64,000 nt of DNA, from contig JADKIQ010000019.1 in NCBI GenBank assembly GCA_016721245.1, positions 1 through 64,000 of the forward strand, in the 5' to 3' direction. Positions 35,409-43,706 of the stretch are shown here, piece after piece (positions within the stretch are counted from its first letter, which is position 1; every line of letters begins with the position of its first letter). The notes beneath the pieces are model-generated. The model was given only the letters and a program-made list of their open reading frames with translations, was not told the origin of the DNA and ran no database searches. The stretch comes from Sphingobacteriales bacterium (GTDB lineage: Bacteria > Bacteroidota > Bacteroidia > Chitinophagales > JADIYW01). Position numbers and translations under genes: made by a program.

Positions 35409-35846
35409 TTATAATTTGTGCCCGTAATAGGTACATCCGCTTCCACCACCTAAACCACCATTCCAGTAGCTGAAGAAAATATTATTAAATGTTGAGTCGA
35501 TATTTGCGTGATGCCCACCTCCGGAAGATGGCTGATAAAAGTGATAGTATTTCGTTTCTACGTTTCCGGAAAAAAATAATTTATATCTTTCAATAGATAA
35601 AGTAGAATCGTTTTCTTTGTCTATAAGCAAAGGGGTATTATATGTCGTATCATAAACATATCCATTCAAAATATTTCCATTTTTGCAAATTCTTGTACAT
35701 GTATAAGTTCCTATGGAGTTATTAACAATATCAGTAACGCTTATCGTTTTTTCAGTAGGTACAATTTCAACCGGCACAATTGGATGATCGTTGTTTTTCC
35801 TGCAAGAGAAAGTAATAAGTAAAAATATGTAGATATAGTTTTTCAT
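35409..35846 (-). CDS. Hypothetical lipoprotein
   Basis: A 145-residue protein with a lipobox (MKNYIYIFLLITFSCRKNN; Cys15). The mature chain has two cysteine pairs that could bond (TCTRIC near residue 55, and the last Cys in GGGSGCTYYG). The C-terminal part is Gly/His-rich (PSSGGGHHANID, GGLGGGSGCTY). No domain recognised. Its stop almost touches the stop of the MoxR gene (convergent, one base apart). It is two bases from the peptidase gene upstream on the same strand. Confidence 0.7.
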   Translation of the reverse strand: MKNYIYIFLLITFSCRKNNDHPIVPVEIVPTEKTISVTDIVNNSIGTYTCTRICKNGNILNGYVYDTTYNTPLLIDKENDSTLSIERYKLFFSGNVETKYYHFYQPSSGGGHHANIDSTFNNIFFSYWNGGLGGGSGCTYYGHKL

Positions 35847-35848
35847 TT

Positions 35849-37294
35849 TTATTTACAACTTCTTAAAAATTGTTCGAAAAACCAGATGGAATGCTGATAG
35901 CTTTTGATGCTGACGCGTTCATCGATACCATGAAATCCAATCGGATCTTCCATGGGGCTAAACTTGATAATGTTTTCTGAAACTGCAGAAAAATGCCTTG
36001 AATCCGTAGCGCCTATAAGTAAAAACGGAGCACTCAGCACGCTGTCATAACTGCTTTTTGCTATACTGTCTACCGTTCGGAAAGCAATACTCTTGACAGA
36101 AGTGGTTGGAGAGCCTTCAGTAATATTGTTGTCTCTCACTTTTATAATCACTCTGTCGTCGTTGATGATTTCTTTTACACGTTTGATAATATAAGCAGAC
36201 GAATCTCCGGGCAGTAAACGGAAATTAACGGTTGCCGTTGCCAGTGTCGGAATTACATTTTCTTTCATGCCGCTGTTAATGATGGTGGGTACATCCGTGG
36301 TTCTGATCATGGCATTGCCGCTGCCGCTTTTTTCATAATTCTGTATAATTAGTTTTTTAAACAATGACGGATTGGCCATTGCAATATTATTTGGAAAGCC
36401 AATTTCCGGTCCTATGAATTTCATAAAATCCTGCGTGGATTCCACGAAGCGCGCTTCAAAAGGATGTGCACGCAATTGTACGATTGCTTTGAGTAAAATA
36501 TCAATCGCTGTTTCATTATCCGGCATGGAGGAATGACCGCCCTTTTTGGTAACCGATAAATCCAGCGTCATATATCCTTTTTCAGCCGTAGCAATCAGGG
36601 CAACGGGTTTATTTAATCCGGGTACTTTTTCTCTGGTAACAAAACCACCTTCATCCATAATGAGATCCGCTTTGATGTTTCTGGATTGCAGCAATGCGGC
36701 AATCTGTACGGCACCTTTTTTACCGCTGATTTCTTCATCATGTCCGAAAACGAAATACACGGTTCGTTCCGGCTGGTAGTTTTGGCTTAATAGTTTTTCA
36801 GCAGATTCCATGATGGAAATCAGATTGATTTTATCATCTGTGGTGCCACGTCCCCAGATATAGCCGTCTTTTACAGTGCCCGCAAAAGGATTGCAGGTCC
36901 ACATGTTTTTGGTGGTCTCTTCAATAGGCACCACATCCTGATGTGCCATTAAAATATAAGGATTCAGGTTTTTATTTTTTCCTTCCCATTTATACAGGTA
37001 ACTGTAGCCGCTTACAATCTCACGGGTCAGTGTTTTATGCACCAGCGGATAGGTACTTTCTAAAAATTTCCTGAACTCGGTAAACGGAACAGAATCCCAT
37101 TGGGAAGGAGCATCATAAGAAACAGTTTGGAATTGTATCGCCTGCTGAAAATGTTTTAATGCATCATCTGCCAATGCAGGTGCGGGATTCGCTTTTATCT
37201 TTGTTTGCAGATTAGGTACGGAAAGAGTTTTAAATGCAATGATTCCAATTAGAATCAAAATAACAAGCAGCATAAATAAAGCAATCTTTTTCAT
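35849..37294 (-). CDS. M20 zinc peptidase, carboxypeptidase S-like
   Basis: A 481-residue M20 metallopeptidase with an N-terminal membrane anchor or signal (residues 4-22). The metal site is complete: HQDVVP with His118 and Asp120, WGRGTTDDK with the bridging Asp, HDEEISG with the catalytic and ligand Glu187/Glu188, and a late His in IGFHGIDERV. The GGHSSMPD segment (dimerisation domain) is present. Its length and motifs match the CPS1/Gly-Xaa carboxypeptidase subgroup, which hydrolyses dipeptides or N-acyl amino acids outside the cytoplasm. It lies upstream of the lipoprotein at 35409. Confidence 0.93.
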   Translation of the reverse strand: MKKIALFMLLVILILIGIIAFKTLSVPNLQTKIKANPAPALADDALKHFQQAIQFQTVSYDAPSQWDSVPFTEFRKFLESTYPLVHKTLTREIVSGYSYLYKWEGKNKNLNPYILMAHQDVVPIEETTKNMWTCNPFAGTVKDGYIWGRGTTDDKINLISIMESAEKLLSQNYQPERTVYFVFGHDEEISGKKGAVQIAALLQSRNIKADLIMDEGGFVTREKVPGLNKPVALIATAEKGYMTLDLSVTKKGGHSSMPDNETAIDILLKAIVQLRAHPFEARFVESTQDFMKFIGPEIGFPNNIAMANPSLFKKLIIQNYEKSGSGNAMIRTTDVPTIINSGMKENVIPTLATATVNFRLLPGDSSAYIIKRVKEIINDDRVIIKVRDNNITEGSPTTSVKSIAFRTVDSIAKSSYDSVLSAPFLLIGATDSRHFSAVSENIIKFSPMEDPIGFHGIDERVSIKSYQHSIWFFEQFLRSCK

Positions 37295-37343
37295 TTCAGT
37301 GATTTAATAATTCATAATTCAAAACTCAAGAATAAAAAACGGA

Positions 37344-37853
37344 CTAAAAGCCTTTCAACAGTGCTTCCTTTATTTTTTTGTCTTTTGGATTTTTGCCCAG
37401 ATACATTCCAAGAATGGTTTCTGCAAAAAGTTTTCCGTCTTCGTTCGTATAGATTTCAGTTTCGTTTTTATAAAGTTTTAAGGTGCCTTCAGGAGTATAG
37501 TAAATGTCAATAATATCCTTATACTGAACACCGGAAGCTTCAATTACTTTTCTTAAATCATCTACCAAATCCCTTTGCTTGAAATAAAGACTCCCCAATC
37601 CGTCTTTCATGCCTGCCTGAATATTTTCACTTACAGCCTTGGATGTAGCCAACGGAGTAATGATTTGCATGCGAAGGCTCCTCTCGATATTGCTTTCAAT
37701 TCCGTTCTTTTCATCGCGTATAGGTGTTGCTGCATACAGAGAAATGATATAGGTTTGGATGAAAAATTTAGAACGAATGGCGGCTCCGTTCAGAAATAAA
37801 TCCACCTTGTTTACATTGATTTTCGGAACTAATTCTATGCCTGCGAGTTTCAT
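37344..37853 (-). CDS. Chalcone isomerase-like protein
   Basis: A 169-residue protein starting MKLAGIELVPKINVN. It follows the CHI-like fold: a first strand GAAIRSKFFIQTYIISLYA (matching the G-R-K-F-Y-A-L core), helices around AVSENIQAGMKDGLG, and a C-terminal FAETILGMYLGKNP, the usual signature. In bacteria these proteins have no proven isomerase role and fatty-acid binding is known for plant relatives. No signal peptide is visible in the chosen start. It lies 26 bases downstream of tdk on the same strand. Confidence 0.75.
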   Translation of the reverse strand: MKLAGIELVPKINVNKVDLFLNGAAIRSKFFIQTYIISLYAATPIRDEKNGIESNIERSLRMQIITPLATSKAVSENIQAGMKDGLGSLYFKQRDLVDDLRKVIEASGVQYKDIIDIYYTPEGTLKLYKNETEIYTNEDGKLFAETILGMYLGKNPKDKKIKEALLKGF

Positions 37854-37879
37854 ACGTAAATTATTAAAAGTTACAACAT

Positions 37880-38464
37880 TTAGATTTTGTCATTTTTCAT
37901 GCCTTTCTCAAAACATTCTCTGCATCGCGGCTCGTAGCTTTCTTTTTCACCTAATAAAACTTTTGTATCGCTTTCCACCAATCGATAAGAGTGGTTAGCC
38001 AGCGCGCCGCAGCGCACGCAAATAGCATGCACCTTAGTGATGTACTCCGCTTTCGCAAGCAGTGCCGGCATGGGGCCGAAAGGACGTCCGAGAAAATCCA
38101 TATCCAGCCCTGCAATAATCACGCGAATACCTCTGTTGGCCAGTTGTTCGCAAACATCCGGCAATCCTTCATCGAAAAACTGCGCTTCATCAATACCCAC
38201 CACTTCCACATCATTCGATAGTAATAAAATATTCTGTGAACTGGAGACCGGCGTACTCATAATGGAATTAGAGTCGTGCGAAACCACTTCCGTTTCATGA
38301 TATCTCGTATCGATTTGAGGCTTGAAAATTTCCACTTTTAAATTGGCAATTTTAGCGCGTTTTAAACGACGAATCAACTCTTCAGTCTTGCCTGAAAACA
38401 TGGAACCGCAGACAACTTCTATCCAGCCGGTTTTAGACTTATTAACATTTGGTTCTAAAAACAT
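37880..38464 (-). CDS. tdk: Thymidine kinase
   Basis: Phosphorylates thymidine for salvage. The 194-residue length is typical of the cellular/vaccinia type. The P-loop is GSMFSGKTEEL (residues 20-30), the Walker-B-like EAQFFDE is near residue 95, and RPFGPMPALL with TKVHAICVRCG ... RCREC supplies the zinc-binding cysteines and the lasso region. Divergent from the repeat-containing acidic protein: the two start codons are 52 bases apart if that gene starts at 38517, or overlap if it starts at 38463. Confidence 0.95.
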   Translation of the reverse strand: MFLEPNVNKSKTGWIEVVCGSMFSGKTEELIRRLKRAKIANLKVEIFKPQIDTRYHETEVVSHDSNSIMSTPVSSSQNILLLSNDVEVVGIDEAQFFDEGLPDVCEQLANRGIRVIIAGLDMDFLGRPFGPMPALLAKAEYITKVHAICVRCGALANHSYRLVESDTKVLLGEKESYEPRCRECFEKGMKNDKI

Positions 38465-38516
38465 GTATGAAATTTGTACTTTAGCTTATAATTTCGAGTT
38501 CAAATTACGAAAACAG

Positions 38517-39980
38517 ATGGAAATAAGAAACGCTTTGCAAAAAATAGAGAACTATCTGACGGTAGTTTCCAATCTAAATAAGACAATTTTGTCGGAAGGA
38601 ACCATGTCAAGGGACGAATTACTGCTGATGAAGAAGTATTTGTATACCAGTATTGACAGGATTGAAGATATAGAGCGTTCATTAGTGATTGATAAGAGAG
38701 AAGATAAATCTTTTACGCCTACAGCTACCACTGAAAATAAATTTGTACCGCAAAAAGAGAAAGAAATTGTAGAAGTTGCCGAAAATGACCATATCGAAGA
38801 AGTGGAAGCTGCTATGGCGACCACCGAGCAAAAAGAAGAGTTGGAGGATTTGGTAGAAGATATTCATGCGGAACTGGAAAAAGAAGAGATGGTTTTTGTG
38901 GGTGAAATTAAATCTGAAACAGAAGAAAAACCGGAAGCAGAACAAAAGATTGAAATTGCACCGTTGGTAGAAAGTATTATCACAGAAGATTATTCCCTGA
39001 ATAAACTGGAAGAAGTAAGTGAGCAGAAACTAGCTGAACCGGTTGCAGAAAAAGTACCATTGGTAGAAAGTATTATTACAGAAGACTATTCTGTAAATAA
39101 ACTGGTGGAAGAAAAAGTTGAAGAAACAATTGTTCCCGCAAGTGAAGTAAAATCTTTTGCTGAAAGTATTATCACGGAAGATTATACGCTGAATAAATTA
39201 TTCGAAAATAAAAAAGAAGAATCTGTTGTTGAGAAAGTACCTGTAGTAGAAAGTATTATTACCGAAGATTACTCCATTAATAAGATGGAAGAGACGGTTG
39301 CACCATTAACAGAAACAATTACTTCAAAGATTGATGCTGAAATTCCGTTGGTGGATAAAATCACACCACAGACAGAAACGCTGGCTGCAAAATTTGAAGT
39401 GCAGGAAACTACTTCAATTGCTGCGGAACTGGAAAATAAGAAAAAAGAAGAAACTTCTTTATTTGAACATCTGGAGCAAAAATTGAACGCCACACCACAA
39501 TCACAGTTATTCGAAATGTTTGATGATGGCAAAGAAGAGTTGCATGAATCATTTGCAAAAAATACCTTCTCTGAGCCTGTAAATACTGCGTTTGAAAAGC
39601 CGCAAACTGCTTCTTTGTATGAACACCATGATACGGTGTTGGTCGTAGAGAAAGAAGTGGAAACAGTAGTAGAACAATTGACACCTTCTTCATTGAATGA
39701 TATTTTCAAGCCGCAAACGGTAGTTGAAACTATAAGTACAAAATCGAATAAAACACTCAGCGAATCTATTGCACTGAATGATAAATTTATTTTTGTCCGC
39801 GAATTATTTGGCAATCATTTCGGAGAGTACGAGGTGGGTTTAAAACAATTAGAAACAATGAATTCTTTTGCAGCGGCAGAAGGCTATTGCAAAGAAAAAT
39901 TATGGAATAAATTTAACTGGAGTGATAAAACAGCAGCCGTAGAACGGTTTATGTCATTGCTTCAGAATCGATTTAATTAA
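38517..39980 (+). CDS. Acidic repeat-containing protein with conserved Bacteroidota C-terminus
   Basis: A 487-residue cytoplasmic protein, start chosen at ATG 38517 (MEIRNALQKIENYL); 38463 is possible but would overlap the tdk start. The first 60 residues are helical. A long Glu/Lys/Val-rich middle part contains four tandem-like units of the form ESIITEDYSLNKL, at about 38970-39012, 39067-39105, 39160-39200 and 39247-39285. The last 75 residues (SIALNDKFIFVRELFGNHFG ... AVERFMSLLQNRF) form a conserved helical domain found in Bacteroidota proteins of unknown function. The repeats look like short linear binding motifs. A terminator follows. Confidence 0.75.
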   Translation: MEIRNALQKIENYLTVVSNLNKTILSEGTMSRDELLLMKKYLYTSIDRIEDIERSLVIDKREDKSFTPTATTENKFVPQKEKEIVEVAENDHIEEVEAAMATTEQKEELEDLVEDIHAELEKEEMVFVGEIKSETEEKPEAEQKIEIAPLVESIITEDYSLNKLEEVSEQKLAEPVAEKVPLVESIITEDYSVNKLVEEKVEETIVPASEVKSFAESIITEDYTLNKLFENKKEESVVEKVPVVESIITEDYSINKMEETVAPLTETITSKIDAEIPLVDKITPQTETLAAKFEVQETTSIAAELENKKKEETSLFEHLEQKLNATPQSQLFEMFDDGKEELHESFAKNTFSEPVNTAFEKPQTASLYEHHDTVLVVEKEVETVVEQLTPSSLNDIFKPQTVVETISTKSNKTLSESIALNDKFIFVRELFGNHFGEYEVGLKQLETMNSFAAAEGYCKEKLWNKFNWSDKTAAVERFMSLLQNRFN

Positions 39981-40003
39981 GTCGGAATCGTATAAACACG
40001 CTG

Positions 40004-40036
40004 TTCCTGTATGCTGAAAAGTATACAGGAATTTTT
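40004..40036 (+). terminator. Intrinsic terminator
   Basis: TTCCTGTAT (40004-40012) pairs perfectly with ATACAGGAA (40023-40031), followed by five T residues. It ends the acidic-repeat gene and lies at the 3' end of the convergent Kdo transferase gene. Confidence 0.85.
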
Positions 40037-41216
40037 ATTTTAAGATCTCCGAAATAATTTTAGCAGTTGCGTTTTCCTGTTGAGAAAAATACATATTTAG
40101 TTTTTGAGAAATAGCAGTTCTTAGTTCTGCATCATTAATTAACTGAATAAGTTTATTTTCAAATTCCATGTAATCATTTACAGGAAAAGCAACTTTTAAA
40201 TTCACCAGTTCTTTTGCATCCTCAAACTTGCTAAAATTCGGACCGAATATCGTTGGTAAACTGTACACAGCAGCTTCGCTTATATTGTGCACTGATTTGC
40301 CAAAACCACCGCCTATAACTGCAATATTTGCATAGCGATAGACATATTTTAGAATACCTTTTTTATCTAGAAGAAGTACAGCACATGGTGTATTCTGTTT
40401 GCTATATGAAGAGTAAGACATTATCTCTTCCTGAAATAAATTTTCTAATGCAGGCTTTTTTGTTTCATTAAACTCGTGAGGGACAATGATGATTTTTAAA
40501 TTTGAAATTCTCGATTTGTTTTTTTTATAGAAATCCAGGGCTATTTCCTCCTCAGCTTCCCAACTGCTCCCAAAAATTACTACAAAACCATCTTTACAGA
40601 AATCTTCTAAAATCCGATCATTAAACACTATGTTTTTGTTTTCAATAACCTTATCCAGTTTGGTATTTCCGAACGTTTGGGTATCAAATATTTTTGTAAA
40701 AAGCGGATAGGTTTTATCGAGGTATTTTTTATAAATGATATTTCTCTTTTGGTTTAAATTAGCATTCACCAGATATGCAGGGATATTTTTTTCTTTTAAA
40801 ACTGTCAGTGTGTTCCACCATATCTCATTTCGGATAAAAATGCTGAAAACAGGGTTTAATATTTTAATCAGATTTTCTGCGTTTTGCCGGGTATCTAAGG
40901 GGAAATAAAAAAACACATCCGCTAATCCTGAATCCTGATACATCTCAAAACCGGAAGGGGAGAAAAATGATACAGCTATCCGGATCCTCGTTTTCTGATT
41001 CCTGATTCCTTGTATCAATGGAATTGCCTGCTCAAATTCACCTGCGGAAGCACAATGAATCCAGCAATAATCGTCAGATTTTGTTAAATCCTGAACTAAG
41101 TTATTTTTCCAGTTTTTTTGACCGGCGATCCATTTTTTAATTTTTTTATTAAAAATCGCATTTATATGAACTACAAAGTAAAAAAAATGAACAAAAATGG
41201 AGTAACAAACGTGCAT
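40035..41216 (-). CDS. waaA: 3-deoxy-D-manno-octulosonic acid (Kdo) transferase
   Basis: Adds Kdo from CMP-Kdo to lipid A precursor at the inner membrane. A 393-residue GT30 enzyme. The N-terminal membrane-associated helix (YSIFVHFFYFVVHI) is followed by the family motif HCASAGEFEQAIPLI, where GEFEQ (59-63) carries the catalytic Glu. The C-terminal half has FGSSWEAEEE, PHEFNE, and GGGFGKSVHNISEAAVYSLPTIFGP, the nucleotide-sugar-binding site. It is divergent from the polysaccharide operon, with about 127 bases between holding the operon promoter. Confidence 0.95.
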   Translation of the reverse strand: MHVCYSIFVHFFYFVVHINAIFNKKIKKWIAGQKNWKNNLVQDLTKSDDYCWIHCASAGEFEQAIPLIQGIRNQKTRIRIAVSFFSPSGFEMYQDSGLADVFFYFPLDTRQNAENLIKILNPVFSIFIRNEIWWNTLTVLKEKNIPAYLVNANLNQKRNIIYKKYLDKTYPLFTKIFDTQTFGNTKLDKVIENKNIVFNDRILEDFCKDGFVVIFGSSWEAEEEIALDFYKKNKSRISNLKIIIVPHEFNETKKPALENLFQEEIMSYSSYSKQNTPCAVLLLDKKGILKYVYRYANIAVIGGGFGKSVHNISEAAVYSLPTIFGPNFSKFEDAKELVNLKVAFPVNDYMEFENKLIQLINDAELRTAISQKLNMYFSQQENATAKIISEILK

Positions 41217-41316
41217 ATTGGAATTTGTAATGAAATTTATGGTATTATTCAGATTTTTTTAAGCAAACTTATTATTTGTTAACGGCTTATACTAAAATTA
41301 TTGACTATTTTTTTTG

Positions 41317-41324
41317 TATTTTTG
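41317..41324 (+). promoter_or_regulatory. TAnnTTTG -7 box of the polysaccharide operon
   Basis: TATTTTTG matches TAnnTTTG exactly, 19 bases before the ATG of the first operon gene. No clear TTTG -33 element is seen at the expected spacing. Poly-T runs nearby make chance matches more likely. Confidence 0.45.
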
Positions 41325-41343
41325 CCAGTTCGAAATCTAAAAA

Positions 41344-42651
41344 ATGACTGACACGCAACAATTTACTACCCCATTTGCCAATAAAGAAAAGATAATTGGC
41401 GTCATTGGCCTTGGTTATGTAGGTCTGCCGATTGCACTGGAATTGGCCAAAAAATTTAAAGTTATTGGCTTTGATATTAACCAGAAGCGCGTCGAAATGA
41501 TGCAAAACCACATCGACCCGAGCAATGAACTATCGGAATCCGCTTTTTGGGGAACGGATATCGAATTCACTGCTGACACCGAAATTCTGAAAAAAGCCAC
41601 CTTTTTTATAGTAGCAGTTCCCACTCCGGTGGATGAGCATAATGTTCCTGATTTGAAACCTTTGGTAGGAGCTTCCAATACGATTGCAAAAGTGATTAAA
41701 AAGGGTGACTATGTGGTTTTTGAGTCTACCGTTTATCCCGGTTGCACGGAGGATGATTGTGTACCTATCATAGAAGAAAAATCGGGTCTGAAATACAGGA
41801 CGGATTTCAAGGTTGGCTATTCACCGGAAAGGATTAATCCGGGAGACACTCTGCATACCTTGACAAAAATCACAAAAATAGTGGCTGGTTGTGATGAAGA
41901 ATCGCTGGAAAATATAGCAGCCGTTTATGGCAGTATTATTGAACCGGGTGTGTTTAAAGCATCTTCTATAAAAGTAGCGGAAGCGGCTAAAGTCATAGAA
42001 AATACACAACGTGATTTGAATATAGCGCTGATGAATGAACTTTCACAGATATTCAATTTGATGAATATTAATACTTATGACGTATTGGAAGCAGCAGGAA
42101 CCAAATGGAATTTCCTGAAATTTCAGCCAGGTCTGGTAGGCGGACATTGTATTGGCGTGGATCCTTATTACCTGACATATAAATCAAATGAACTGGGATA
42201 TAAACCTCAGATTATCTTAAGTGGTAGAAATATAAACGACGGAATGCCCAATTATATTGCAAAAAAAATAGTACAATATTTATTAGGGAAAGGAAAAAAT
42301 CCGTCACAATGCAGAGCACTGATTATGGGGGCCACTTTTAAAGAGAATGTAACGGATATCCGCAACTCAAAAGTATTTAATTTATACAGAGAATTAAAGG
42401 ATTTTCATATTGAAGTTGAGATGGTGGATGCATTGGCGGATGCTCATGAAGTGCTGGAAGAATATAATGTTGAATTGAAACAGGAAGTAAGCGGTAAATA
42501 TGATGTCATTGTGATAGCCGTTTCCCATGATGCTTATAAACAACTGGATGAAAATTATTTTGCTAACTTAGCAAAAGAAGGTGCTATTTTAGTAGATATC
42601 AAAAATATGTACAAGTCAAAAATTTCCAAATTAGAATACTGGACTTTATAA
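41344..42651 (+). CDS. Nucleotide-sugar dehydrogenase (UDP-GlcNAcA/ManNAcA-type)
   Basis: Oxidises the C6 hydroxyl of a UDP-hexose or UDP-N-acetylhexosamine to the uronate with two NAD. 435 residues. The Rossmann motif GVIGLGYVGLPIA (GLGYVG at 22-27) begins the protein; the catalytic cysteine is in GGHCIGVDPYYL (Cys269); ATFKENVTDIRNSK is the C-terminal NAD domain motif. GVDPYYL favours the WbpO/TviB/WecC-like subgroup (amino sugar uronates) over UDP-glucose dehydrogenase. It opens the polysaccharide operon; one base separates it from the next gene. Confidence 0.9.
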   Translation: MTDTQQFTTPFANKEKIIGVIGLGYVGLPIALELAKKFKVIGFDINQKRVEMMQNHIDPSNELSESAFWGTDIEFTADTEILKKATFFIVAVPTPVDEHNVPDLKPLVGASNTIAKVIKKGDYVVFESTVYPGCTEDDCVPIIEEKSGLKYRTDFKVGYSPERINPGDTLHTLTKITKIVAGCDEESLENIAAVYGSIIEPGVFKASSIKVAEAAKVIENTQRDLNIALMNELSQIFNLMNINTYDVLEAAGTKWNFLKFQPGLVGGHCIGVDPYYLTYKSNELGYKPQIILSGRNINDGMPNYIAKKIVQYLLGKGKNPSQCRALIMGATFKENVTDIRNSKVFNLYRELKDFHIEVEMVDALADAHEVLEEYNVELKQEVSGKYDVIVIAVSHDAYKQLDENYFANLAKEGAILVDIKNMYKSKISKLEYWTL

Positions 42652-42652
42652 T

Positions 42653-43705
42653 ATGAAGACAATCTTAATAACAGGAGGCGCAGGCTTTATTGGATCGCAT
42701 GTAGTAAGGCTGTTTGTAAACAAATATCCGGATTACAATATTATCAATCTCGATAAACTTACCTATGCCGGTAATCTCGAAAATCTAAAGGATATAGAAT
42801 CAAAACCTAATTATGTATTTGAGAAAATAGATATTGTTGACGCAGAGGCAGTTAATAAATTATTCAATAAATATACATTTGACGGTGTAATTCATTTAGC
42901 CGCAGAATCCCATGTTGATCGTTCAATTTTAAATCCGCTGGAATTCATAATGACCAATGTTGTAGGCACTGTTAATTTACTTAATGCCGCAAAAGAGAGT
43001 TGGAAAGATAATTATAACGGTAAATTATTTTATCATGTATCCACCGACGAGGTGTATGGTAGTTTAGGTGAAACCGGGTTTTTTACCGAGGAAACCGCAT
43101 ACGATCCCAGGTCTCCTTATTCTTCATCGAAAGCAAGTTCTGACCATTTTGTAAGAGCATACGAAAATACTTACCACTTACCGGTTATAATATCTAATTG
43201 TTCTAATAATTACGGTTCCTTTCAGTTCCCGGAAAAGCTAATTCCGTTGTTTATTAATAATATAAAAAACAATAAGTCATTACCGGTTTACGGAAAAGGC
43301 GATTATACACGCGACTGGTTATTTGTAGAAGATCATGCCGCGGCTATAGATGTTATTTTTCATAAAGGAAAATTAGGAGAGACTTACAATATAGGTGGTT
43401 TCAATGAATGGCAAAATATAAATTTGATTAAATTACTCTGCTCCATAATGGACAAGAAATTAAACCGTGCTGAAGGAACATCTGAACAACTAATAACCTA
43501 TGTAAAAGACAGACCCGGGCATGACAAGAGATATGCGATAGATGCAACAAAATTAAACAGAGAGTTGGGATGGCAGCCATCATTGCAGTTTGAAGAAGGT
43601 CTTGAAAAGACAGTCGACTGGTATCTGAACAATGAAGACTGGTTGAAACATGTTACTTCCGGAGAATATTTAAATTATTATAAAAATCAATACGAATTAA
43701 CTTAG
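42653..43705 (+). CDS. rfbB: dTDP-glucose 4,6-dehydratase
   Basis: Makes dTDP-4-keto-6-deoxyglucose in dTDP-rhamnose and related pathways. 350 residues, short-chain dehydrogenase fold. NAD motif ITGGAGFIGSH (GGAGFIGS at 8-15), KLTYAGNLENL typical of RmlB, HLAAESHVDRSI, STDEVYG at 130-136 with the catalytic Asp-Glu pair, and YSSSK at 156-160 with Tyr156 and Lys160. NCSNNYG, then DYTRDWLFVEDH complete the substrate site. RmlA and RmlD are not in this window; only rfbC is found five kilobases on. Confidence 0.95.
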   Translation: MKTILITGGAGFIGSHVVRLFVNKYPDYNIINLDKLTYAGNLENLKDIESKPNYVFEKIDIVDAEAVNKLFNKYTFDGVIHLAAESHVDRSILNPLEFIMTNVVGTVNLLNAAKESWKDNYNGKLFYHVSTDEVYGSLGETGFFTEETAYDPRSPYSSSKASSDHFVRAYENTYHLPVIISNCSNNYGSFQFPEKLIPLFINNIKNNKSLPVYGKGDYTRDWLFVEDHAAAIDVIFHKGKLGETYNIGGFNEWQNINLIKLLCSIMDKKLNRAEGTSEQLITYVKDRPGHDKRYAIDATKLNRELGWQPSLQFEEGLEKTVDWYLNNEDWLKHVTSGEYLNYYKNQYELT

Positions 43706-43706
43706 T

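Noticed and set aside
37344..37853. Flavonoid pathway enzyme
   Set aside because: Bacterial chalcone-isomerase-like proteins usually lack proven isomerase activity, and no pathway genes are nearby.
38552..39814. Minus-strand open frames of 90-180 residues
   Set aside because: Shadows of the acidic repeat protein; their Ser/Phe-rich composition is the reverse complement of Glu/Lys codons.
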